Under the pieces are notes generated by a model that worked only from the letters and a program-made list of their open reading frames with translations, was not told where the DNA came from and ran no database searches. A stretch of 64,000 nt of DNA, taken from contig NC_089040.1 in assembly GCF_034140825.1 (NCBI RefSeq), forward strand, positions 3,699,501-3,763,500. The letters run 5' to 3'. A program made the translations under genes and the position numbers. Of this stretch, positions 50,311 through 62,428 are shown piece after piece. The stretch comes from Oryza sativa Japonica Group. Taxonomy: Eukaryota > Streptophyta > Magnoliopsida > Poales > Poaceae. Positions within the stretch are counted from its first letter, which is position 1; each line of letters begins with the position of its first letter.

Positions 50311-51716
50311 GAGATTTCCTGGTGATGCACCATCGTCCATCGGTTTCCTCGCTGGGTTCTTCGGGGACCAATTCTTGATCTTTTCTTGTGTCAAATTTCT
50401 GCATTGTGTTAGTTCCATTCCTGTATGCAATTCTTTGTTCAGTTCTTGCAATAGTTTCCTCCTCTATCGCTAATTTGCTAATCCTAATCGTGCGCTGCGT
50501 CCTGCGCACGGGAAAGTAATTCTTAGTAGCATTTTAGCTCAAGATATCCGTTCTGTGTGTTGCACTAGTAGAGGGAGCAGTTCTTGGTTTCATCTAGGTT
50601 GTCAGGTTCTTCACTTCTTGCTCCTCTGAATTTGCTCTGCTCCAGGATGCATTTCTTAGGATGATTCTTGATAACAGCGAACTGTTACTGTTGCTAAAAT
50701 ATGACCTGAAGCTAGTTTTGTGATTTCAGAACAATGACTTGTTAGTTGCATACATGTTCGTTCTCAATCCTGATAAAGAAATTCTGGTTTCATGCACAGA
50801 TCCTTAGATCAGAAAATTCAGTTGCTCCTTTTGTTGTTTTGTCTTGGTAGTGGTGTTGAGGGTTTAAGCCCAGATCCAGCTCCTTTTCAGTCTAAGAAAA
50901 ATGGTTTTTGATTTAAGACAACCCTACATGCATTGTATATACTCTAACTAAAATGTCTTATTGTTTTGTGACAACTCATGTACTGATGATATCTTTCTAA
51001 TGAACTGTTTTTAATAAGACTCTATGCACTTGTCATCAAGGTAAATGCACACATGTTTTGTTGAGAGAAACATTTTTTCTTTGATCCAAAATTTTATTGT
51101 CAGAAACTTGTCTGAAAAATAAGTAGGTATTCAGAGTTTGGCTTGTGGTTTTTCAATCTGTGTATAGATGCTAAAATATGGCCTGAAGCTAGTTTTGTTT
51201 GTGATTCAGAACACTAACTTGTTAGTTGAAGTGAAGGTCGGGTTTTATCCATTATCTAAAAACTCATGCGCAAACCTGATACAGAAAATACCAGTTTCAT
51301 ACACCAATCTAGTTCAGAAAATTCATTGATCCTTTTTTTAACTTGTTAGTAGAGTTAAGGTATTTAAGACCAGATCATCTTAGTAATCTATTTTCAGTCT
51401 TAGCAACAGTCTTTGATTTAAGAGAGTCTTACATGCATTGCACATACTCTAACTTGTAAAAATGTTCACTTGTACCACTGTACTATAGACAAATGACAAC
51501 ACTGTTGCCATTAAACCATGACACAAGCTTCTGGTCATAATGCTGGTTTCTAGATGAGTTAACCCTTTTATTATTTTTGCTGTTCACTTAAATATTTTTA
51601 CATAATGGTGACCCCCAGATGTTTTTAGCTGATCTCTTAATATTGAACAACTTGTGAGTTGTGTATCTGTAATTAACTTGTCTTATTGTTTTATTTGGTC
51701 CTTTGCAAATTCAGTT
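50311..51716 (+). other. Probable 3' UTR intron of the proline-rich gene
   Basis: Starts 'gtgagatttcctgg' directly after the stop codon and ends 'tttgcaaattcag' before 51717. It is T-rich with plant-intron composition and has no ORF of note. Internal near-repeats ('gctagttttgtgattNcaga' around 50712 and 51191; 'tttaagacnaccctacatgc' around 50915 and 51417) suggest an old tandem duplication of about 500 bp. Confidence 0.5.
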
Positions 51717-52198
51717 GCTGATCGGTTGAGACACCCCAATGTTAATGCAGCCTAGAGGAAGAGGAACCGCAGGAGCAGAACCTCTGACAATCACTTCTTC
51801 ATTATCTCTTCAGAAGTTTCTGCTGCTTCAGATCGAATGACAGAGAGGGGATGTCTTCTTTTTTTCTTCTTCTCCTTTTTCTTCTTCTTCTTTTGTTAAT
51901 ATGGGCTCAGGGTAGGAAATCGTCAAACCTTCTGTTTCCCGGTTGTTAATTAGCTATTACCCATTATGTTCTGATGAAGTTCACAAACTGCTGTAAGCAA
52001 CCGTACAATGTGCGCCTGAACAAATTGTGCGTTCCGGCATTATATTGGTATAAATCTTGTGAGTGCATTCTACAGATTTGATGGAACATGTTACATGTGT
52101 ACAAATCGCACAAAATTGTATTGTTTGTAAAAAAAAAAAAAACGAAGAATGGAACACGTCATCCATGATGCCTGACTCTGATCTTCAGTTGTGGCAAT

Positions 52199-55100
52199 TC
52201 AGTGTTCTGCAGATTTCGGCTTATCTTCTGTTGTGTCATCACATTCTTTCAGATATATCTCACAATTTGGATCATAAGCAACCGCTCGTTGCACGAATTT
52301 GACAGCCTCAGATTTCCGTCCCTCATTAATTAGTATACTGCAAAGAGATATCAGCGACTTCAATAAACCTCATTAATTAATATGAATAAAAAGATATTTG
52401 GCAAAATTAAGTTAGCTGCATGCAGTTGAAAGCATGACAACACAACACATACATATAATCTCTAAGGTTAGACCAATAGCACAATGTGTAAAAAATTACG
52501 CACAGCCAGACTCATGATCCTTATAAGAGGCACAAGAGATGCAGTACAATTTCGAAAACAATTATCAGGTACAAAAAGTTACGCGCAGCCAGATTCATGA
52601 TCCTTATAAGAGGCGCAAGAGATGCAATACAATAGTGAAAACAATTACCAAGCAATTGCACTTTGTTTCACAGCAAATGAAACTTGAAAATACGCACTCT
52701 TGATGAAATGACATGAAAAAGATTGTTTACCTTCCTAGAGCAACCAATCCTTGGTAATAGCATTTTTTGTTAATGGGTTTTTCTGGTTCCTTGAGCTCTG
52801 CTAATCTTTGGAGGTTTTCGATCGCCATTTTGCTATCACCCTAAAATAGAAAGAAGAAACAAAATGCTTGTACTGTCCACTATCATTCAAAATGCTTTTA
52901 AAGCCAAAGCATCATGTAGTATTAATCTACCTGCCGCATACGTGAAAGCCCTGCACCGTAGCATGCAAGCACAAGAAGTGGATCCTGCTCTTCAATCTAC
53001 ACAACAAAGAACAAGAAGTCTTACAATAGTGCCTACCTGCCTGGTATACGGCTTCAAACCATCTTCAAGAGTACTAAAGAATATACAATGTTGCAACATA
53101 CCTTTGGTATAGCATGTTCAAAACACACTGTGGCTTCAGGAAACAACCTGTTTGAGAACAATGTCTGTCCCATACCAATCAGTGCTACATAAAGACTAGA
53201 GTCTTTCTCTATTGCTGTTCTGTGGAGACACAATTATCCATTAACTTCCACTGTATGCAAATGGGATATTAGCCAACTGAAAGCTTAACACCAAGTCACC
53301 CTGATACCTGATCAGTGGAATAGCTTGATCCTGGTTTCCAGTTTCCAAATGTTGTAATGCTTGCTAAAAATAAGTCAAGAGACTACATAATGAAAAATAT
53401 TCCAAGGCAAGATTATGTAGATTATATGCGTTCATAACGAAAAAGAGATTCATACTTCAAGTAGTTCCTCAGGTGAACTGGACGCAGATACTTTTCCTTC
53501 CATAATGTTATTGGCGGTTTCATTATTTGTTGATGTCAAATTAGTGTGCATGTGAGCATCTTCAAGAGGCCGTTCCTGAAAGTTTTATCACAAAGAAGAA
53601 AACAAACTTCAGAAGCATGGCATGTGTGTTCATGAAGATTGAATGCAATAATGTGGTCTAGCTGGGACAAAAGTGGGTCGGGAGCTAATAAATCGACATT
53701 TAGATTATCATGATGACAGTGGCTACATACAGCCGATGCCTCTACCTGCATCATCTTATGACCCACACGAGGAAACTTCTGGTGAGCTCTAGTATCAGGC
53801 AATCCCAACACCTTCTTGACAGCGTCATTTTTGAGGGACAATTGCTGCATTTATATCATTGAAAAATTAGATGCAATGCAAAATACAGTGTAACTTTCAT
53901 CACGCAATGTTCATTTAAACTAAAGTATATGAGAACCTAACCTAATTGTTTGTTGACCACTGGAACTGTAACAACACATGTCAAACTTGTCCATATCGAC
54001 TAACAGCAAATTGCAGAAATCAAAGAGAGAACTCTGCCGAACCTGGTCTGAACCTATCTTCTTTATTCTAAATAAATAAAGACTCTATTGAATTCTAAAC
54101 ACTTCTCTAGAAAATATGTAAAAGAACTATCATATACATACAGATATTTTGGCATGGGACCACTAGAAACACAGATGCTGGATATTACATTTTGACTAAC
54201 AAGTAACAAGTGACCTTCTTTACATCAGGAAAAACAAAATATTGTACTGACCTGAGCTACAGTAATTAAACCATTTGTAGTCCAGTAGACCAGGCTACCC
54301 TGCCAATCAAAGATAGAAGTAAATGAAATGCAGCACTATTACCTGAATTGTGATCTGAATGAAACAGAAGTTGCAAAGAATTGTGTTCTTTCAGTCTGTT
54401 TGAAATTATGGATGATGACAACCATGCTTTCTATAAAAACACCTTCAACTGAATAATTGTATTGAAATCAAATTACACTAATCTAAATTGTAATGAATGG
54501 AGTTGGGTATGGGGTATGGAGACCGACAGTAAGGCAGACACCCTTAATTGGCTCCAAGGTCCAGTTGAAGACGACTTAAATTTATTCTTGCTTAAGCAAG
54601 ATACAGTGACTCAGTGTCTATAAATAACAGCACTTCGAACTATTGATACCAACCACTTGATGCTCCTGCTTCAACTCAATCTTATCTTGAGCAAACTTAT
54701 TTCATTATTTGTATCTCAACAAGACAAAGCTTGCCCCCCATGACAAGCTGTATGGTGGCTAGTAGTGCGCGCTACAATAGTCGTGCACCTATGATTTTAA
54801 CATAACATATATCGTGCTTATATTAGTTTGAAAAGTAATCCAATATCATGCTTGCACATGGTACCATTGCAATATCTTAATTCATCCCATGGGCTACATT
54901 TTTCCCGGTTTGCTTGTGACAGGCTGACAGCAAGTAGGATTAAGTGAAGCTACTAATCACTATTCTGACACTCAAAATTTGCAGCAGTTAACAACCTCCA
55001 AGAAAATAGTTAAGCAAATTTGATTTAATCTCATCAATCTAAATCAAAACGTAGCATAAAGAAAGTCGAACCTTGCACATATTTATCAATCTGATATTCT

Positions 55101-58100
55101 GATGTGCATGATGCCATGATATTCATCTGTAAATAAATAAAACAATTTGCAAGAAACTGACCTGAGGAATCACATACCCAATAAGAAACAAAGGGATAGT
55201 CAGGATTTCAAGGTATACCCTGTAGTACTGCAAATAAAAATAGCAATACATTCAGAAGGAGAAAAGGAAACAGCAGCTAGAATATAACAATTGTCGTGGA
55301 ACTAAATTCACAGTATTTTGATGAACATTATTGGACCAAATAAAATATTGTTGATGCCCTATTGTAGCTACCAAGTTCAGGACCACTAAACTACCAAACA
55401 TAATTCATGCCTAATGCCTCTCAAGAATCTTTAGAGATAGCAGCATAACTTGTTCTCACTTATAATTTGACAAGAAAGTAAAGACCTGTCAAATACAAAA
55501 CTAGCATGTGCCAGTACAGGTTGCAAAAATCGATATGCAGTTCTTCCCAGTGTGCAAAGGTTTCCAGTAAGCGTGTTAGCCCATACAGGGTTGCAATAAC
55601 CGATTTGCAGTTTTTTTCCCAGTACTCATCAGTTTCAAAACCTGGCCAATTACACTGTGGTCAACTGGTTGGTATGAATAAAATCGCTTCTCTCTGTTAC
55701 TTGATGGTAACTGGTCAGTTTAAATCAAAATTACCTTTCTCTGTATCTGATTTACACATCCTACAATTTCTAACCCCAAACAACATTTAATAACAAACAC
55801 CACCCAAATCAATTAATCAACAACATACTACCAGCACCCACTAGGAAGAACCAGTACAGAGGCAAAGCCAACATGCACACGCCAATATAACATCCATTGT
55901 ACAGTTATAACAATTGTGCCGTTTGACAGTGAATGGGTGCACTGAGAATTTCGACACTGTATGATCTAACTACAGAAGAAAACCTCTTGGTATATTTTTG
56001 GTATATTCACCAATTAAACCACACAACTGTATGCATTTATCCACCACTGGTTTCCACCAAACAAGTAAAATACCATGAAATTTTCTGATTGAGTTTTCAA
56101 TCTCCGATGTTACTATGACAGGATCTTGATAACAAGCCAGTTTCCTATGCTAGTAATTTACTGGGGAACTTGTGACAACTACAGCTTACGTGCATTATAT
56201 CAATGGTTTTAGGAGCATACCTTTGCCAGTACGCCAAAAATACCTGGATAATGCTTGGTATGGGTTCCATGAAAGGCAATCTGAGACAACAAACCAAACA
56301 GTCATCAACATGATCAAAATATGTAGCTTCATCAACATGATCAAAACTAAGTAGCTCTAGGTCAATTCATAGTGGGACTTCAGACTTATTTCTCAAACTA
56401 CATTGTGCTCCATCCACCATAAGACAGATGAAGTCAGCAACCAATCAGAAATTAAAATCAGCAACAGCATTATTTGAAGCCCCTAATGTACAAAAAATGG
56501 AAATCCCTATATTTATTAGAGCAGTTGCAGATTTGTAGATTTAAATTTGAATTTTGTCCTATTGGGCAGCTATATCAACTATTCTCAGTAACCTCTTTTT
56601 GGTCTTGATGGTTTATACCAACTTTGCAGAAGGATATCATCAGCTTTGGGTGTTTGCACGACTCAGTATGATATATGCAACATCAAATCAATTATGACAA
56701 AATGAAAGCCTACGAGAAGGAAATAGAAGCAAGCAAGCATAGTCTTTACTTCATCAGCCTTTTATAACTTCTATTAGTTAGGCATTAGACTTACATGATA
56801 AAAGGTCACACTAGAAAAAGAAAAAAATATTAAACACGACATATGAAACAAAAACTGCACGGAGAATACCTGAATATTTAAGTAATGGAGACCTGCAACT
56901 AGGGTAGGAAAAACAAGGCCCGAAGAACCATGTGGAAACTCGGTCAAGTTATGAAACCACAGAATACCACCCTGTATAATTGTCAAAAAAAATGAAAACA
57001 AAAGGTTAAACCTGAAGAAGGTCAAAATAAAATAAATAAATTAAAATGGAGTAGACAGTATAAGAATGTGAATATATCTATTGTATTAAGAACCAGAAAC
57101 CTTGAACATTTGCAATTGTGCATCTGATTCATAGAAATGGGAAAGAAAATTAAACTTCTCTTATGGCAACAAAAAAAAAACAAATTTACCAAGTTTAATG
57201 GCCATTTACTTACCATGCTCTGTTCACAAGGTTTCCTTTATTTAAACATGAAAACAACTCATTTGCTGCTTTTATAAAAATGGTGAAATGTACTTCTGAC
57301 TCACAATGTCACCAGTACCTATTTGTATCACAACTTAAATAGATATTATGTGCTCTAGCTCTTTTGAAAGAATAGTCTAAGTCACCTTGGACAATATAGT
57401 ACAAATAACGTTCTTTGCAATTCCACATCGCATTTTAATTTTTCAGGGCTAAATGACCCAATGCATGTGTGACAGCATTTGTTAACTGTATTCCATTTGA
57501 TCCGGCAAACATGCCAAAGGCATAGCCAAAAAAATATTACAAAGTTTTTATTCTATTAAAATTCTAAAAAGACGCATCATAATTTTAATTAATAGAAATG
57601 TTTTTTTAGCATATGAAATTATAAAGGACCTTCGGCAATGGAATTTAAAGCATCAAAACAATACTAAAAATGAGCGTAGCTCATGAATGGTTATAAAACA
57701 GGGGGGAACACTACATATAATAAAGTATAGCTGCTAGTACAAATGTGTAATATAATAAAAAAAATACCTTGTACATACATTATCTAGTCCAGGGTGATTG
57801 CTCAAACACATAGTCCTTATTGTTGACATCCACAGTATAAAGCACGGGAACTGCGTATACAACAAACAATAATGAACAATTCGGAAAACAAATTATGATG
57901 CCAATGTAAGATTCGTAGCTATTATTAGACAATATCAAGGATAGAAGACCTTTTAACATTTTTTTAATCATTACCTGGATTGAAAAGTAGGCCCAGTTCC
58001 AAAGAAAGGAAGGGCAACCAAGTTCTCGCCTTTTCTTCTGATAGAGAGAGAACTGGTCACGAAAGCTCCTTCCTGATAGAGGAGGTGGGAATGGAGGAGG

Positions 58101-59654
58101 CACTTTAAAAGGACATATATGAGTGGAATCAGACACAAACACAAGCAAGAAATGTAAAGAATATGAGTTCAATGGGCAGCTGTATGACTAAAATGAAGGC
58201 TCTGGCAAACCTAAAATAAGCATTTTGACATAGAATAGAATAATCACTATTACAGCTGGAAGAGTTTAGTATTCATAAAGTATTTTGTTGGATATGGTAA
58301 ACGTAGATGAATCAATTGGAAATTTAGAAATAAATTTCTCAAAGAAAAAAGAACCATTTAATCATATACGTTACAGGGATAAGCTAGACAATACTCCCTT
58401 TGTTCCAAAATATAAGGGATTTTAGTTGGATGGGACATATTTATAGTACTACGAATTTGGACAGAATATGTCTCATCCAACCAAAATCTTTTATATTTTG
58501 GGACAGAGGGAGTATATTGTAATGATTTTACTATGATATGAGAAAGCACAGTTTGCAGTTTGCAAAACAAATTTAGAACTTACATTCTGGTAATAGTTTG
58601 CCAATTTTAGCAGCCTTCTTAATTTGTGTTATAAGTACTGGAAGTATCAACAGTCTCATGGCCACAGTTGACAGAGAAATTGTTATCCACCTACAATAAA
58701 GGATCCAGAATACTCAATTCAAGATGTACGAAATCACAACACTTGCAAATACCAAACAAGGTACAGTGATTCAAAACACCAGAACCACCTAGTTTTTTTT
58801 TTGGAGGGAACAGAACAACCTAGTTGCTTTGATATAACATTTGTGATCAAGACTTCACGGAATACAAATATACAATTGGTATACCCGTGTCATTTGGAGA
58901 TAAAAGGTAGAAACAGAACTAAGTAGAGAACTAGAGATTGAGTATGATTCCCTTTCACCACAACACACTATATGAGAGAATTTTTTTAAAAAAAAACAAA
59001 GCACACTACATCAGAGGTATTCAAACCAACTAAACCAATGAAGAGCTCATTTAAAATGTACGAAATTTACAGCAAACATATCAGTTTCCCCCATTACTAA
59101 ACCGGAGAGCTCCCACATTTCAAATGGGGCCTAGAGTTCCAACCAATTGCAGCAAGAGCAGTAACGACAGCGAAGGACGCATACCATGGGATCCCGGTGA
59201 GGTTATGAAATCCGTCGAGGATGTCAATCAGCGAGCTGACAGCGAACCCCGACGCGCTTCCGCCATCTCCTGCGGCGGCTACTCCGGCTGCATCCGCCGA
59301 CGCCGCGCTGGTGGCGACCACTTCCCCGAAATCAGCACCACCCGCGTCGTGCAGGTACGCGCCTTCCCCCTCGGCGCGCACGTCCTCCTCGGGAGCCTTC
59401 TCCGCCGCGGCGGGGCCGGCCGGCGGCGGCGAGCGGGGGTACCAGGAGAAGCTTCGCGCGGGGACGGCAGCGAAAGGGACTAGCAGCGGCGGCAAGCGAG
59501 GGGGTGACGGGAGCAGCGGCGCGCGGGTGGTGGGGCTTGGATCCGAGGCGGAGAGGTGGTGGTGGTGGAGCACGGCCAGCGGCCGCGGGAGGCGCCGACC
59601 GCCGCCGCCGCCGCCGCCGGCGAGGCGGCCGAGGAGGCGAAGCGGAAGCGCCAT
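52199..59654 (-). CDS. OXA2-type mitochondrial membrane insertase with C-terminal TPR-like region
   Basis: Fifteen coding exons join in frame to 586 residues: 59185-59654, 58584-58690, 57975-58102, 57779-57850, 56870-56971, 56221-56280, 55162-55227, 54252-54299, 53746-53844, 53456-53575, 53308-53363, 53102-53219, 52931-52996, 52731-52840 and 52199-52337. The N-terminus is Arg/Leu-rich, like a mitochondrial or plastid presequence (MALPLRLLGRLAGG). The YidC/Oxa1/Alb3 core follows: LTGIPWWITISLSTVAMRLL, FPPPLSGRSFRDQFSLYQKK, PTLVAGLHYLNIQ, IPLFLIGYVIPQGSLVYWTT. The C-terminal helical part (LLVLACYGAGLSRMR, NKKCYYQGLVALG) resembles TPR repeats. Arabidopsis relatives (OXA2a/b, also named ALB3-like) insert proteins such as COX2 into the inner membrane. 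Mitochondrial placement is inferred from that family. Confidence 0.92.
58394..58512. mobile_element. Stowaway MITE in an OXA2 intron
   Basis: CTCCCTTTGTTCCAAAATAT ... ATATTTTGGGACAGAGGGAG with TA on both sides (58392-58393, 58513-58514). 119 bp, clear hairpin, in the intron between coding exons 2 and 3. Confidence 0.9.
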
Positions 59655-59958
59655 GTGGTTTGTCGTGACGTGGCGTGACGTCACAGGAGGGTGTAAAGCA
59701 CGTGACGAGTTCTCTCCGAGCCGTTCGATTAGGAATGGACGGCTCAGATCCAATATGGCACATACATTTTCACAAAACCCCCTTGTTTTTGTAGTAATTA
59801 CAATTCTGGGCCTAGGCATCTCCCCTCTTCTCGGGCAAGAACCCTAGCCACCTTCGCCAGTCTCCGGCTCGAACGCGGCCACGGCGAGGCTGCGCGGCCA
59901 GTGATCTTGCGGTCTAGGCGGCGGCGGCGGAGGAGGAGGAGGAGGAGGAGGCGTCGAG
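59655..59958. promoter_or_regulatory. Bidirectional promoter between OXA2 and MAT1
   Basis: Only 304 bp separate the two start codons. Seen: TGACGTGG (59666-59673) and the palindrome TGACGTCA (59676-59683), bZIP/TGA-factor sites; a Site II-like TGGGCC near 59806; and a telo-box-like AACCCTAG (59841-59848). A (GGA)n/(GGC)n run precedes the MAT1 ATG. No TATA box is obvious, as in many housekeeping pairs. Co-regulation is inference. Confidence 0.6.
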
Positions 59959-61717
59959 ATGGTGGTGGCATCCGGTGGAGGGCGGAACGCGTGGGCGAAG
60001 GAGATGACCATCCGCCGCAGGATTACCAGCATGTGAGCTACCTAACCTGAACTCCTCGGATTTTCTTTTTTTAAAGAAAAGATTTAGCTGTCAAGTTCAT
60101 GAGTTTGATGCTTTGTGTGGATAACGATCTCAGATTCAACAAGACGCGGGAGCATTTTCCGTCCCTGAAAGATTACAACGACTATCTTGAGGAAGTCGAG
60201 GATATGAGTAAGTTGTTTTATTACTTGTCTCTAGGTTGGTCATCATTCAACAGTAAGGAAGCAAATGTGATTGATCAAGATTTGCTTGTTTGAAATTCGT
60301 TTTTCAAGCTTTCAACCTGATCGAGGGGATAGATGTCGAGGTGATTGAAGCTAAAATTGCCAGATATCAACAGGAAAATGCTGAACAGATATATTTGTCC
60401 CGGGCTAAAAGGGTATGCTGTTCATCATTGCGGGCTCTCGTGCTGTATTTGAATTTTATGATTGATAACCATCTTATTTCAACATCTTTTTGTCTGTAGG
60501 CCGAAGATCTTGCTGCCGCACTTAAAGCAAGCAGAATGAACCCTGGCAAGGCTGGTGCCAATGACACGGTTAGTTGATAGTATTAGCATTAGATTATACA
60601 GTTAATATATTTTTGCTCCTTCAACAGTATAGGTGTTGAGGATTTTATGGTTGGATGTGTATTTTTTATATATACATGAGAAATTCCATCATCTTTGAAT
60701 GATTGCAAGTCTTCCTCTTTGGAGAGCATCATGTATGAATCTTAATAGATTCTAGCTGTAAAAAGCTCTGATAAAATTTCTTCAGAAAATGGTATTGAAG
60801 GCATACTGAATTTTACTCCCGACTGTACAAAGATCTAATAAAATTTCTTCAGGAAATGATATTTAAGGAATTACTGAATTTTAAAGTGCAAAACTTTAGA
60901 ATCTTTTTAACTTGACATCCTATCAAAAGACGTTTGATACAAGACTTGAAAGAAGAAATACTGTCATCAAATTGTGATCAAGCTGAAACATGCCACCACA
61001 TGAGTACATGACTAAAGTAGAAATTATAGGGTGCCGATGTAAAGGCCAACCATTGGTTTCAGAAATGATGTCTCAGTTGACAATGCATTTCATATCCTTA
61101 AACAATTTGGTTTGCATAGTAATCTTTCAGCTTCACAAATTGGCTGTTTAAATTATCTGGCTATATTATGGCATTACTATGTACCATGTCAGTTTGGACC
61201 TTACTTTGTAGTATTTGCTAATTTTGTTGAGCTATTCTATTTCATCTGATTTGACTACTTCATGTGATGTGAGGTAGAATTGTAGAAAGAATTTGATGTA
61301 AACTTCTCGTTCTTCTTCTCTGTAACAGCAACACTTGAAATTGGTGCATTCATCTATTGATTCGATACACTGTAATATGTTCTGTTCTTTTGTTTATTAG
61401 AAAGATGTGGTATTTATTCCAATACTTGGTACTCTTGCAACTTGTAACAGGCTGCTGGAAGCTCTCAGGGCATTAGTAGTGGCGCGGGAGTTCAGGAAGG
61501 CCAGTATGCGCCTGCTGCTGTTCCCGGTGGGCTAGCTCAGCCTCGGCCAACAGGGATGGCCCCTCAACCGATCGGCGGTTCATCGGTTCCTCTTCAAGGA
61601 GATGATGAGGAGACCATGAGGCTACGTGCGGAGAGCGGGGCTCGAGCTGGTGGATGGTCCATCGAAATGTGCAAGAGAAGAGCATTGCAGGAAGCGTTCA
61701 GTACCATATTCGTCTGA
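59959..61717 (+). CDS. MAT1: CDK-activating kinase assembly factor MAT1
   Basis: Five exons join to 195 residues: 59959-60032, 60134-60207, 60309-60412, 60500-60568 and 61451-61717. N-terminal KEMTIRRRITSI is followed by FPSLKDYNDYLEEVEDMTFN, then LIEGIDVEVIEAKIARYQQE and NAEQIYLSRAKRAEDLAAAL, the central coiled-coil region of MAT1. The C-terminus (GGWSIEMCKRRALQEAFSTI) is the cyclin H/CDK7-binding end. As in other plant homologues, the RING finger of animal MAT1 is absent. Known role: stabilises the CDK7-cyclin H kinase of TFIIH in transcription and cell-cycle control, in the nucleus. Exon 4 ends ...ANDT before an 882-bp intron. No defects seen. Confidence 0.92.
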
Positions 61718-61889
61718 CGGTCAGATTAGACGCAAGAGCACCTAACATGTAGGATGCCTGATAATTTTGTGGACATCCTTTGGATGAGATGATGGGTTTT
61801 TACTGACCGATTGACATGGTTGGCTTGGTCCAAACATATGAATTTTGAGCACTTGGGATTGAAGCTCCAATCATCGTCAAGTGGCCTGG

Positions 61890-62053
61890 TGATTGGAAAA
61901 GACCATCCCTTCTCATTCTCAGCAATCTGGAAAATTGTGCATTTCTGTTTTTGTTCATAGCATATGAATGGTGATTGGAAAAGACCATCCCTTCCCATTC
62001 TCAGCAATCTGGAAAATTGCGCATTTCTGCTTTTGTTCATAGCATATGAATGT
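61890..62053. repeat. 82-bp tandem duplication in the MAT1 3' region
   Basis: 'gattggaaaagaccatccct' through 'ttgttcatagcatatgaatg' occurs at 61890-61971 and again at 61972-62053 with only three or four differences. It is a recent duplication in the probable 3' UTR. The rest of 61718-62428 holds nothing I recognise beyond this. Confidence 0.9.
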
Positions 62054-62428
62054 TGTGTGCTTGCCTGACTAAATTATCAAAAGCATATTGTGATAGTGAG
62101 ACTGGTTGGTTTTCTTATTTGTGATAGTTCGTTGTTTCTCTAGCTTGGCCATGGCCCATTTGTAATACAAAATCTTTTCAGACTCAAACAGATCGGACTA
62201 CATTATCAAAATTAGGAGCTGCCAATTCGCATGAACCCCCAACATGACTAAATATACAGTTCTTATCACATCCTTCAGCTCTTGTAAAATCTACTAGTAG
62301 ATTATTTGTAACAACATTGGTTTTACATGTTACAATTGTTGGCCCTCTAATCAATCGAATACTTCATGCATTCATGGTCAATAAAATGAAATTGTTACAC
62401 AGTTATAACTTACATTCAGGAACCTATC

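Noticed and set aside
55506-55790. ORF of 94 codons at 55.5-55.8 kb
   Set aside because: It lies within an OXA2 intron on the opposite strand, has no domain and contains a local partial repeat. Probably chance.
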